Assembly: GCA_020744225.1 (NCBI GenBank)
Contig: JAGMWG010000020.1
Coordinates: 124,001 to 188,000 of the forward strand
Length of the DNA stretch: 64,000 nt
DNA from: Paraphoma chrysanthemicola
Taxonomy: Eukaryota; Ascomycota; Dothideomycetes; Pleosporales; Phaeosphaeriaceae
Reading direction: 5' to 3'
Numbering within the stretch: the first letter of the stretch is position 1; the number at the start of each line of letters is the position of its first letter. The translations under genes were made by a program, and so were the position numbers. This document shows positions 46,436 through 57,569 of this stretch, one piece after another. The notes beneath the pieces are model-generated. The model ran no database searches. It saw only the letters and a program-made list of their open reading frames with translations, and was not told the origin of the DNA.

Positions 46436-48962
46436 ATGGAGGCCCCTAGGGTTTACCAACGAGACTTGGACGATCTCGACGCCGGGGCACACCGAGAGGT
46501 ACACCTTGCCGACGATGAAACCGACGAGGCAGTGGGAGAGGAATATGTCTATCAGATCCCAGAGGGTGAGACTCAGTTCCTTATGACGGCTTTGCTACGT
46601 GGCTAATCCATCTGAATAGACCGCAAATTGGGAATCTTTTCCACCAGCATGATCATTGTAAACCGTATGATAGGCACCGGCATCTTTTCCACTCCATCTT
46701 CGATTCTACAGGCCACGAATAGCACCGGGGCTGCGCTTTTGTTCTGGGTCCTAGGAGGGCTGATGAGCCTATGGTGAGATGCACACAACAATACCAAACA
46801 CGTTTCTTTCCGGGTCCGCTAATAATCGTAGTGGGTATGTAACATGCAACGTGCCTCATCGAACATGGACTGAGCATTTCTTAGCCTGCTTGCCTACTTG
46901 GAGCTTGGAACAGCATTACCACGTTCTGGCGGAGAGAAAGTATATGTCAGTCCCCTGGTCTTTGGTCACTCGAAGACATCATGCTACTTAGCGAGAATAA
47001 TACACGATACTTATCCAGTATAGCTCGAACGCATCTATCGTAGTCCCAAGTATCTTGCGACGTGCATATTTGCCAGTAAGTGCATTGCGTCGCGAGAGGA
47101 ACGAGCAAAGGCTAAGTAACTGCAGTCGAGTTTGTGTGCTTCTCCATCTCATCAGCCAATACCGTCAACTTTAGTAGCCACCTCATCCGTGCTGCTCAAG
47201 GAAAACCAGAGAAGCTCAAGACGAATTGCGGATTGTCCCGAGAGCCAGGGCTTGCGAAACCTTCTGGCATCAACTCGGAGTGGGTCAACAAAGGTATCAG
47301 CATATGCGCCCTAAGCTGTAAGTAGTAAACTACGGACAAAGGCAAGACGCAATCTTCTTACCAGTAGTCTAGTGGTCTGTATAATACATGCCTTCACCCC
47401 GAAGTTGGGAATTTGGCTGATCAACGGTCTTGGAGTCTTCAAGCTCTTCATACTAATTCTGGTTGTTTTCACGGGATTTGCAGCACTCGCAGGCCGCATG
47501 CATGCTCCAAAGCCAGACAATTTCTCCTCGTTTGATGGGGCTGGCTCGGCTTGTGAACTTCCGCCATACGCCGACTCAACGAAGGCTGCCAATTACGCTC
47601 TGGCTTTGCTCCAGGTGAGGCCCTTGCACATTTACGAGAACACTTGTTAATGAAGTCCTTTCAGGTGCTTTATTCATACTCGGGTTGGGAGAACGCCAAC
47701 TATGTACGTCAGACTGACATCCTGGCTGTCGTCAATCACCGCACTAAGTACTCTTCTAGATTCTCACTGAAGTCCGAGATGCACCGCGAACACTAAGAAT
47801 TGCTGCTCCCATAGCTGTCTTGACAGTGACGCTCTTCTATATCCTGGCAAACGTGGCTTATGTGAGAACTCCAAATCCAAACAGACCCTGTACCAGATTC
47901 AGCAGCTGAAACTCGCACTCAATGTAGTTCGCAGCTTCCACAAAGAGTCAGATTGCGAATTCGGGAGTGACTGTCGCTGCTGGCTTCTTTGAGCATGTTC
48001 GTACTCGCACATGCTTTGCAGTCGGTTACTGAGGATATCAGGTGTGGGGACCAAGCACGTTTGTAGCCCGCGTGCTTCCCGTCATAATCTCACTGTCCTC
48101 ACTGGGCAATGTGTTCGCTCAGACATTCGCAAACAGTAGAGGTATGTAACACCGTTTGGATGATTGGACCCAACGCTTATAAATCTTGCCAGTCAAACAG
48201 GAGTTTGCCAAGGAAGGCATACTGCCATTCTCGCGATTTTGGGCTAGCGATTGGCCAATGAAGGCCCCATCTGGTACTTGAGACACATTCTGCAGAAGCT
48301 CCACCACTGATGATATTTAGGTGGTATCCTGTTGCATTGGCTATTTTCCGTCGCACTGATTCTCGGTCCTTCTACCAGCAATGTGTATCCTTTCGTCACC
48401 AATTTATCCACGTACACCCAGAGCTGGATCAAATGTAAGACCAATTATTGAAGAAAATATCTTCAAAGCTAACCATGAGTTAGTCCTTGTCGGCGTGGGG
48501 TTAATGTATCGGACCATGAGTTCGACTTCCGACTGGAAGCACGAGCGCACTTCATTCCATGCCTGGCCACCAACCACAATCTTCTGGGTCTGCTCACTGC
48601 TTTTCGTTCTATTCGCGCCATTCATCAAGAACACTACGTTGACCCCGACGATTCCCTGGTACGTTGTGCCGACAGTAGGATGCTGCATGTTTGTAGTAGG
48701 CGCTTTGTACTGGCTCATGTGGGCAAAGGTGTTACCTGCTCTGCTCGGATACAAGGATGAACCGCAGAAAGAGGTGTTGGCGGATGGAAGTGAAGTAATC
48801 AAGTATGTTGTAAGTTCCCTCCCTTCGCAAGCATCTGAAAGCAGTGCACACGTCTCCCTATTCATGAGTATACTAAATCACTACTAGCGCGTTAGTCCAG
48901 CACACCGGGCTGTCACCGATGGGGAGCGGCGCAGAGTATCATTTACTACGCCGCAGAAGTAA
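46436..48962 (+). CDS. Amino-acid permease, MUP1/LAT-like
   Basis: Fifteen exons as read here: 46436-46565, 46620-46773, 46832-46834, 46885-46945, 47024-47075, 47126-47317, 47373-47614, 47665-47703, 47760-47861, 47928-47996, 48042-48141, 48193-48273, 48321-48434, 48484-48809, 48888-48962; 579 aa. The acidic N-terminus is followed by about twelve membrane helices. The first shows GIFSTSMIIVNRMIGTGIFSTP with the GTGIF substrate-site motif, then YLELGTALPRSGGEKVY, WLINGLGVFKLFILILVVFTG, YSYSGWENANYILTEVRDAPRTLR and KEGILPFSRFWASDWP. This is the pattern of fungal high-affinity methionine and related permeases at the plasma membrane; the substrate is not certain. All phases match. Exon 3 is only TGG; splicing straight from 46773 to 46885 also keeps the frame and drops one glycine. 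Confidence 0.88.
46832..46834 (+). other. Candidate 3-nt microexon
   Basis: TGG is flanked by a strong acceptor (CTAATAATCGTAG) and a strong donor (GTATGT). Inclusion gives SLCGLLAYLELG, which fits the family's conserved glycine; skipping gives SLCLLAYLELG, also in frame. Confidence 0.6.
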
Positions 48963-49305
48963 CTCTTCCACCCGAAGTGAAGCCTCAGGGGGACCGAAAG
49001 TTCGCACACTGAACACACCTACAGTATTGGAAGCTTGATAGCGAAGGAGGTTAGATATAACGGTCGTAAAATAATTTAATGTATGGTTGTGATAGAAGTA
49101 TGATTGTTCTACAAAGGCTACCTAGAGTGGAAAACACATGTGAAGAGATATGGTAGAATAGAATAGGATATCTTCCAAACGCCGTTTCCCGTCCCACTCT
49201 GAACACCAAAAAAAATGCCCACTGGTATCGCTAAATCACAATCTCACGCACTTATCCTTCTTCTTCCCTCTCTTCCAATCCCTCCTCGATGCGGTCTGAC
49301 TCGAC
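48963..49305. other. Convergent 3' region
   Basis: 343 bp between the convergent ends of the amino-acid permease and the alkaline phosphatase. Nothing recognised. Confidence 0.5.
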
Positions 49306-51138
49306 TCAATGCCCACAATCACACCCCCGTCCATGCAACAAATGCCTCTTCTTGAAGTCTCCACCATACGTCGCTAGATGCGTCTGTCCATCCAATCTCT
49401 GCCCTTCTTCCGGAATCTTCCCCATCCAACTAACCTGCTCGCCATCCGCGTTCATGACATTTAAATTCGTACCCTTCTCCCTCAGTTCCTTCGTTACAGC
49501 TTCGACATCCACGCCAAGGTATTCGCGCAAGAAATCGCCGACTTCGGTATTCTCATGGTTACCCACAAGCGGCAAAGCAGCCTTGGGGTCAGACGAGTAG
49601 ATATTCACGTCAGCAGCAGAATGTCCGTGAGTGCTCCAACCCGTCTGACTGCGACGCGAGATCATGTCTGCGTATTGGTATAGTGCTGTGGCGGGGTCTT
49701 TAACAAGATTGGAGATCTCGTCGGGCGTGGCGTCGTATATACCCAGGCCGTCTTCGATCTGGTCCTCGAGAAATTCGTGTTTTTGCGAATCGGTGGGGTC
49801 GGAGAAGAGGTAAGTTGTGTACTGGAGGGCGAGGCGCTCGGCAGAGTGGGAGGCATTGGCGAGGGGGCCGGGATACCAAACGTATTCGGGGTAGGTGGCG
49901 TGAAGTTCTGTTGTTGTTAGCGTGGATCTAGAGAGTGTATGATTAGGGGACTCACGGCGTGCAGTGGCTAGACCACCGGTTTCGTGGTCGGATGTGGAGA
50001 CCATGACTGCCTCTGTCTTGTCCTTCTTGAGGAAATCGAGGACAGTGGTAAAGGCCTTGTCGTAGGCAAGGACTTCGTGGACTTGAGCAGCAGGGTCGTT
50101 GTGATGGCCAGCATGATCAATGCGACTTCCCTCAATCATAAGGAAGAAGCCCTTGTCGCTGTCCCGCGTAGCCTCGCTTAGCGCTGTCAAAGCAGTCTGC
50201 GCCATTTCGTGCAGAGAAGGGTACACATCGTTCTCGTTCCGGCGGTCGATCTCGTACGGGATATCGGTCTCGGCAAAAAGTCCCAGCATGGGAAACTTGA
50301 CTCCCGATCCGCCCTTCAGGTCGTCAAAGGCCTTGCGACTATCGATGTAGTTGAATCCGTTCTTCTTGGCCAGCGCAACAACATCCTTGTCGTCCGCGCG
50401 ACACGATTCGTCGACAGTGGAGTTGGGCATGAAATGGCACCTTCCACCGCCAAACATCAAATCCACGACTCGTCCCAGCGGGTAGTCGCCAACCATCTGC
50501 TCTGCGATGCGATCTTCCTCAGACCGCATGTTGACGTGCGCCGCAAAGCACGCAGGCGTTGCATCCGTGATCCGTGTCGTCACCACTAGGCCCGTCATGT
50601 AGCCGGCCTTCTTCGCCGCCTCAAGCACCGTGCCGCAGGGCTCATGGTCTGGGGTCACAGATATCGCGCCGTTGTAGCTCTTCTGCGCACACGAAAAGGC
50701 GGTTGCGCCGGCTGCTGAATCCGTAATCAAGGACGAAGACGAGCGTGTCCGCGACTGGCCGATGAGGTGCTGGTCCAGGACCAATTGCTCGCTGAAGGGC
50801 GCGCCGTTCTGGAACTGCATGAAGCTGCGCGTCAGGCTCAGGCTCGTCGGACCCATGCCGTCCGAGACCATGAAGATCAGGTTGCGCTTGCCGGTCGGGT
50901 GTGGGCTGCTGTGTTTGGCGGTTCCATGCTGCTGATAGACGACTGCGAGGACGATAACGGCCGCCGTGGCTATCACCGCCCACACGAAGAGGCCAATTTC
51001 CCGCCAGAATTTCCACGTGCGCGGACCCGTGGAGCGATGTGTGGGCTGGCCTGTAAGCAGGGCATCCTCTTCAGCGATGTCGCGGTCGCCGCTGGTGTCG
51101 CTCGAGGCGCGGTTGAAGAGCGGTTTCGTGCCTGCCAT
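49306..51138 (-). CDS. PHO8: Vacuolar-type alkaline phosphatase
   Basis: Two minus-strand exons, 51138-49956 and 49907-49306; the 48-nt intron (GTGAGT...AACAACAG) is a multiple of three, so the unspliced frame is also open, but splicing restores TARQLHATYPEYVWYP. 594 aa. A cytoplasmic N-terminus and one membrane anchor (about 48-68, GLFVWAVIATAAVIVLAVVY) give the type II topology of yeast Pho8. The catalytic core shows metal-binding Asp93 in VSDGMGP, nucleophile Ser141 in TDSAAGATAF, MIEGSRIDHAGHHND, STSDHETGG and a His near the end in THGHSAADV. It hydrolyses phosphate monoesters in the vacuole. The Cys/His-rich C-terminal end (HGRGCDCGH) is unusual. Confidence 0.93.
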   Translation of the reverse strand: MAGTKPLFNRASSDTSGDRDIAEEDALLTGQPTHRSTGPRTWKFWREIGLFVWAVIATAAVIVLAVVYQQHGTAKHSSPHPTGKRNLIFMVSDGMGPTSLSLTRSFMQFQNGAPFSEQLVLDQHLIGQSRTRSSSSLITDSAAGATAFSCAQKSYNGAISVTPDHEPCGTVLEAAKKAGYMTGLVVTTRITDATPACFAAHVNMRSEEDRIAEQMVGDYPLGRVVDLMFGGGRCHFMPNSTVDESCRADDKDVVALAKKNGFNYIDSRKAFDDLKGGSGVKFPMLGLFAETDIPYEIDRRNENDVYPSLHEMAQTALTALSEATRDSDKGFFLMIEGSRIDHAGHHNDPAAQVHEVLAYDKAFTTVLDFLKKDKTEAVMVSTSDHETGGLATARRESPNHTLSRSTLTTTELHATYPEYVWYPGPLANASHSAERLALQYTTYLFSDPTDSQKHEFLEDQIEDGLGIYDATPDEISNLVKDPATALYQYADMISRRSQTGWSTHGHSAADVNIYSSDPKAALPLVGNHENTEVGDFLREYLGVDVEAVTKELREKGTNLNVMNADGEQVSWMGKIPEEGQRLDGQTHLATYGGDFKKRHLLHGRGCDCGH

Positions 51139-51613
51139 GCTGGGTGTGCGGTGCGGGGCACGAGATGGGGAAGGTGCGGGGGGGTTTGAATGGAGAAGCC
51201 GTGTTAAAGGAGTGACGAGGGCGGGTCTACGGCTGCATGGTGTTGAAGGTTGGACGTTGAGGGTGCAGCGGCGGCTGACTGGCGATCAGCACGACGCAAG
51301 GGGAAAGGTGGTTGGCTTGGCATATTTCACACATCATCTGCCTTTGGAGCATGGTCACACGGCATGTTTCAACTCAAATGTCGACTATGCTAGACAGTCC
51401 CGTGTTCCTTTCATGATACCTTAGTCATAACCACGAGATACCTTTCCCGCACAAAAGGCTTGGGATTCATTCATGACAAGCGCGTCGCTTACACGATTGA
51501 TGACTACTTCCCCCTGGCTTTCTCCGGACAGACAGCTCCTCATAAATACAAACCCTGGTCGCTACGTGCGGAGCAGATTGCATCGCGTGCCCCAAAGCAG
51601 AGACATGTTCAGA
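51139..51613. other. Upstream region of the alkaline phosphatase
   Basis: 475 bp holding the PHO8 promoter and the 3' flank of the GABA-type permease. Nothing recognised. Confidence 0.5.
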
Positions 51614-53602
51614 TTACTGACTCTTCACATACTCCACCGGTCCCTCATAATTGTATTTCCCGTGAAGGTGATAGTATACTAGCGAGAACGCCAGAATGAA
51701 GCCGTAAATAAGACAACTCCAGTTCATCCCCTCTGGACTCGGCTTGGGCCCAGTAGGGAAGAAACTAAACGTAAACGCCACCGACAAGAACGATAGCGCA
51801 ATTCCGTTTACCACGGGTCCGGCTCTCCCAAGACTGAAGCGAGTCGGCAGAAGCGCCTCTCCACGAAGACGTTTGGCAAAGATGCATCCGATAGCGATGA
51901 TGTAGGACGAGAGGAGGCCGCTCATGCCAAGCGAGGTGATGACATTGAAGGCGATAGTTGAGCCGATGATAATGAGACACAGCAGTGTCGTTAATACTAG
52001 CGTTGCCATGACAGCATTAACAGGAACATGCCAGCCCGGGCGAACCTAGTGTAATAATGTCAGCAAAAGACATATCCATTTGGGAAGAAATGGATGGTTT
52101 ATCTTACACGAGCCAAAAACTCAGAGAACGGAAGGCCTTTGTCACGCGCAAAGGCGAATAATTGCCGCGACGTAGTTGTCATCTGATTGATCGCGCAGCA
52201 CAAAAGTAGCACGCAAAGCACACTCACCATGACCGACGTGCCGCCTTTCGACTCGGTTGCATTGAGAACAGCCTGGATCCACGGCTGGCCCAGCGGCGTG
52301 GCAAGAAGCCCCGCAACATCGTTTCCGAGCGTCGACATGATGGTGACAGTCATGATGAACCCCAGCGTGTAGTTGGCGCAAGCCGTGGCAATCATCGCGC
52401 GAGGAAGAACCCACGCGGCATCCCTCACCTCCTCGGACAAATGACACGAGGAATCTGACCCAATGAGTGTGACGACCGGGCCGAGAATGCCAACGAGCGT
52501 CGCAAGGCCTTTGCTGCCCCAGCCGCTGTTATCCTCGAATTGAGTCCAAACGGATGAAGCAGTGCTTCGTGGACCCATGGCCCATAGCACGCCGACAAAG
52601 GCGAAGAATCCCATGCCGTGAAGCACGAGTCCCACGCCTTCTAGAAATGGTAGTTTAGCCATGAAAACTGTGTTCCACAGGATGGCAAATACCGTGATAC
52701 CGATGGAAAACAGGGTGCTATGCCATCCGTGGATGACATATGTTGGCGAATTCAAAGCAATCAAGCCTTGGAGTTGTTGCGTCGTCGCCAACGCCGTAGT
52801 AGCCATGGCTGCTTGCCAGCCTACGACGCACATCCATCCTGCAGTAAGATAACTTGGTTAATCGTTCGTTTATGTATATATAGATACTCGTACGAGTAAG
52901 GATTGTACTTACCGACCATGTAGCTGAGAAACTTTTGATATCTTCTCGGCGCTAGTTCTGAAACCCAATGGTATTGGCCACCGGATGTAGGAGCCCTATT
53001 CGTTCCAACAGATATATTCATCAGTATTCGTCAATAACGAGTCAGAGGTAGAGACCGTTTTTGGTGTTGGAACGTTTGACGAAAGTAAGGGATCGGTATA
53101 CTCACATAGAAGCCATTTCCGCCATACTCAACACCACAAAAAACATACCAAAACAAACAGCCAAGAACATCCATATCCCGCCCGCAGTCCCGCCGTTCGT
53201 TAAGGCAATACCGATGATCCTACAAGCCACAAAACACGACCGATTAGCGATCAAGTCCTCCAGCATTCAACCCGGGCATTGCATGTGTTTACCTGTGACA
53301 AAAAAGCCAAACTTACACTAAAGAGTATTCCCAAGTACTCCCAAGAATAACAGCGTACCCGAAAATAGACATGAATGCAAAGTTACGCTATTGCAGATCG
53401 GGGTCAATGCTTTTGCTTGGTCGACGTATGGGGGTTATGCAACAGTACTCACACGTAAGACTTGCAATCTGCCCATGCGGTCCATATCCATCGCGTCATG
53501 CACAGTGCCATGATGTTCGGACACGCCAATTACACTTGCTGGCTGGGTCGAAGTATTGACATCACCTTCCTTTGTATATGGTTTTTCGTGATATGATTCC
53601 AT
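51614..53602 (-). CDS. GABA/choline-type amino-acid permease (APC superfamily)
   Basis: Six minus-strand exons: 53602-53453, 53387-53317, 53219-53106, 52995-52913, 52838-52108, 52045-51614; 526 aa with all phases agreeing. The N-terminus MESYHEKPYTKEG is followed by RMGRLQVLRRNFAFMSIFGYAVILGSTWEYSL, NGGTAGGIWMF and APTSGGQYHWVSELAPRRYQKFLSYMVGW, the signature of fungal Uga4-like transporters. SDSSCHLSEEVRDAAWVLPRAM, the consensus loop of GABA and choline permeases, and MTTTSRQLFAFARDKGLPFSEF lie further on, with about twelve membrane helices. Plasma- or vacuolar-membrane uptake of GABA, choline or similar amines is expected; the exact substrate is unknown. Confidence 0.92.
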
Positions 53603-53864
53603 GACGGTTTGTGCAAGAACGAAGAGAAGTAATTGGGTGAAGAAACGAGTTGCCTACGAGGGTTAAAAAAGAAAACATCCTGACCCGAACGAACGGTTCT
53701 GCGGGCTTGGAATAGTCCGGCAGCCGTGCGTGGAGAAGTATGATTGGGCAGCACTGACGAGGGTGGTGGCGCAACATCATCCTCCTCTAATCCGCGTCTT
53801 GTTTTGAACTCTATCAGGTACTGCTACTACTGCGTACTATTCGTCTCAGCCCAGCAAGACCCAG

Positions 53865-54932
53865 TCAAGGGACCAAACACTCGAGGAGGACGTCCTCCAT
53901 CTTCTCCAAAGCAGCGCTTGTCTTGGACCGCACACTCCCATTGCTTCTCGTTGTGTTTGCCTGCCTCCTTCTTCTGAGCACACCGCCAGTACTGTGTTCC
54001 TCCTCGCTTATGCCTGTTAAAAGACCACCTTCTCTCGTTGCCCGCATGTGTATATCGATGTCCCGTGGCGGGTTTCGCCAACTTAGATCAGCGTCTTGAA
54101 GCTCAATGTGCTCCGCAGCTTCTGACTTCAGTATGCGCCTTAATAGCCACATGTAAAATGCCTCGCAAGATCTGCACAGGATTGATGCTAGATGTAAGAT
54201 CGCCAAGATCGCCGCAACTCCACATGCGAAACCACCCGCGATCAGTATGGTCCCGGTTAAACGTAGACATCTCTCTTGAGCGCTCAAGGTGACGAATTTC
54301 TCTGTACGAATGTCCGCTTCTTCCTGTTTGCGTTGGTGTGCCAGCTGCAGCGACCATATTGGAATGTCTTTTGTCTCGGACGCATTGCAAAGCGCCATGT
54401 TGGAGGCGATCGTCACGACGAAGTCGAGTATATAGAGTGCGGCGATGAGTGACAACAGCGTGTCGAACAGGAAGAGCATAAGGGAACCACGGAGTCTCCA
54501 TATCCGCTCATCGCCCTTGGCGGAGCGTGTGCCCCGAACTTGGACGTCGCCAAGGCAATAGAGTGCATGCCAGAAGTCGGCTGAGACCTAAGGACGCCAT
54601 GAGCACAGGTCGAAGCGGGTTGAAATGCATTGAAATTCAAGTGTAGAGCATGGACATACAAGTACCCACAAGAACACCCAAAGCCACGTTTTGACGAAAT
54701 GGCCTTCTCCTTTCTGGACATCCTCGACCCAGATGTGCGGCATGCCGAGAGCGTCGACAAGATGACTTGATGCTTGATGCCAGGCCATGAGAGGCAGGAG
54801 TATGATGGCGGCGATGGTTATGATGGTACGCAGAATGAGGTGGACTTGGACGAAGCGTTGACGTGTTCTCCACCAGTGAGCGTGGATACTGTCATGGTTT
54901 GTAGCACTTCCAGAATGTTTCACAGGGTCCAT
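53865..54932 (-). CDS. Integral membrane protein of unknown function
   Basis: Two minus-strand exons, 54932-54660 and 54587-53865 (intron GTATGT...CCTTAG, 72 nt); 331 aa. There are about four membrane segments: VHLILRTIITIAAIILLPLMAW, VKTWLWVFLWVLVSADFWHALYCL, LMLFLFDTLLSLIAALYILDFVVTIAS and ILIAGGFACGVAAILAILHLASIL. A basic, Ser/Arg-rich cytoplasmic tail follows (RRRRQANTTRS). I do not recognise a family. The start is the ATG before DPVKHSG; an upstream open frame to 55198 overlaps it in another frame and could be a further 5' exon, but I see no junction that links them. Confidence 0.7.
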
Positions 54933-55228
54933 GATGAATGCCTGGGTAGAAAAGGGTGCCGTGTTGGAGGTGTTAGAACGCGCGCCAGTCGTGGTCGAGG
55001 CGCTGCCAGATGCGGACGATTCGTGACCTTACCCAAGTGTAGCAGTATCGAGTCTTTACCGGGAAGTCGTTCTGCACAGAAGCGTAAGAATGTGACCGGA
55101 TATGCCGAGGAATAACAACTTCCGAGCGCAATTATGACGAAGAATATCTGTTGATATAGCTTACCGGGTATACCTCCCTGTAAATGCAAAAGACCCAAAC
55201 GCCATCGCTATGCAGCCCACGAATGGGC

Positions 55229-56378
55229 TCAAACCTCCTCGGACTGTGTCTCAAGCCACTGCCCAAAATATACGCACGTTCTTGCCGAGATCTCGCCTTC
55301 GTCACCGCACAAATCGAACACGGGGCAGTTGCCACACGGCGCATCGACAAATCCGTTGTAGACCTTTGTATCGGTCGCGCTCAGCACAGTTCGGTAGTTG
55401 GTGCCTGAAATCTTCTCGAGTCGCCCATCCAGCACCATCATCTCAAGCAGCTGCTCCATGTCGTCCTCTCTACACGTTTTACCCCTCAAGACCTCTTTGG
55501 AGTTGAGCCAAGTTGCAACGGACGCAGCCGTGGGGTACTGGGGGCTGTTCTTGTGCACCAAGCGGGAAGCATTCGGATCGCGAGGTGACTGGTAGGGCTG
55601 CACTGCAGGCGCATCCTCGATATCCCGTACTGCCAGCACCTGAGCCTTCTTGTGCGCAATCTCGGCAGCCCGGTCGTGTTGTCCATAGTCGTTCCAGTTC
55701 CCTGGCACTTTTATGCACGTCTCGTTCTCGATGTGCTGCGCGATGGCGCTCGAAATGGCATCAATGAGGGCCGTGTCGAAATCACCGTCCGACTGCCAGG
55801 GTCCGCCAGCAATGTCCTCGGACGGCCGCAAATGCTTCAACAGATACATCTTGCGGTTCGGGAACTTGACGCTCATGACCGACTGCACCAGGTCTTTGGA
55901 CTCGAGGCTCTTGAGGCATTTGGTGAGGACCTGCTGAGTCACGTTGGTTCGCGCCCGCAGTGCTTTGGACCAGATGCCCTCGGCCTGGACCTGGTCGATG
56001 TGGTGGTAGAGAAGTCGCTCGTCCGGTGTGAGGCGGCGCAGTCTATGACCAATCAGCATGACGGTGTGCACAGAAAGGGCATCGGTCGTACTTGTCGGCT
56101 TCTGTCCTCGAGCGCAGCTTCCAGCACGGCTCCCCCTCCAGAGTCATGAGCTTCATGAGATGGCGGTCGCAGAGCTCTTGCAGCAGCATCGTCAGCTCGG
56201 CCATGGTCTCGGCGACCTGCATGTTGGAGAGGTCGCGCTGGAAGAAGACGGTGCCCTGCGACCTCTGCGCGCAGGTGTCATAGAGCGCGTCGGCGGGGCT
56301 AATGATGTCGTTGCTGGCACCTGGGGCGGCCGCATCCTCGTCTTTGGGCACCGGAGATGGCGCCACTGCTGAGGCCAT
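55229..56378 (-). CDS. RPC34: RNA polymerase III subunit RPC34 (RPC6)
   Basis: Two minus-strand exons, 56378-56092 and 56042-55229; 49-nt intron; 366 aa. Tandem winged-helix domains are visible: the first around GTVFFQRDLSNM...LCDRHLMKLMTLEGEPCWKLR, the second around LRRLTPDERLLYHHIDQVQAEGIWSKALRARTNVTQQVLTKCLKSLESKDLVQ, followed by VKFPNRKMYLLKHLRPSEDIAGGPW, the family's signature. The C-terminus has four cysteines in CGNCPVFDLC and TCVYF, matching the iron-sulfur-binding end of human RPC39/RPC6. It is part of the C82-C34-C31 initiation subcomplex. The ATG before ASAVAPSP is chosen; one 11 codons upstream is in frame. Confidence 0.93.
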
Positions 56379-57569
56379 CTTGTGCGATATATAATGCTTG
56401 CTATCGGTCAATCATACGCGTCTGCCGTATGCAAGGCTGGTCGTCGTTCGCGGTGCGGTACACTTCCAGAAAAAAAATGTCGGCATGTGGGTCAGTCAGC
56501 GCGAGCTCACGTGCCAGGCCTTGGCCCAAGCGCAGGCGGGCGGATTTATGGGGCGGGCCATCCTTCCCCATGGGACCGGTATGCGGGGGAATGCCAACCA
56601 CTTCCCCAGTCCATCCACTCCCGCCAATTTCACCGCTTTCGCCTAGCCATCCTCGCCTGCCTCTCCTTCAGTCATTATGGCGCTCAGGGCCTCGGGACCT
56701 GCAGCCCCCCGGTGAAAGCCGTGTGCCCTACATGTGCCCTACATCATCAAGCGGCAATTTAAATGAGTTGAAGGGAATCGCATGCTTACCCGTAAAGCTA
56801 ATCGACAGTGGGGCGCTCAATGCTTGGTCAGAATGCCCCGGCTAAAGATTGTCGAGGGGAGCTTGAGGCTACCGGCACGCCACACGGGAAACGTTAGACG
56901 ATCCATTCACCTCTCTCTCCTCTTCATGCACGTAGGTGCCTTTCGATGTTACGCTGCAGATATGCTTTACTAGGCGATCCCTAGCTGATGCGCCACGCTG
57001 ATTTCGAAAACCTCCAAAGAGCAATTGTTTTTGTCTGCCATGAGGTTATCGAGGCAACACGTTCTTAGTACATGCTGAGCGTTGAGCACGTCCGGTTTCT
57101 CGGTTACCAACTTCCGACCGTGGTCAGCCACATGAAATGCTCCTCTCAACTTACCGAGCACCCGCGGGCTCCACAATCTCCGCATCTTGATACGCATCCT
57201 CATGGAGCCAGCCTGCGGTCAAGCGTTTCGGCGTGCTTGTCATGCGCTCCCCGCCAATCGCACGCTGTGTGCGATGCCTCATGCAGCTCAGTTGATCTTT
57301 GCCACGTACAGTTCCACCGCCGAACACTGCATATGAAGTTGCCCAAGGCGTCGGGAACAGGCCATCAATCTTAGTACCCAGGGAGCTCCCCGAGCTACGT
57401 ACTCCACTATCGATGCATTTGGCAACCTCAGACTGGGAGATTATGACTCGTGCGTGATGCGACGAGGATTAAAGTCAACCCCAGTACCCCAGATCTTGTC
57501 TTCTCCAGCTGTTGACCTGTTGCATCTACTTCACATCATAGCTGCAACGCCCACGGCGCTGTCGACACA
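56379..57569. promoter_or_regulatory. Divergent upstream region of RPC34 and the MFS pump
   Basis: 1.19 kb between two divergent start codons. Open frames of 60-160 codons occur near RPC34 but show no recognised motif. No TATA or repeat identified with confidence. Confidence 0.45.
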
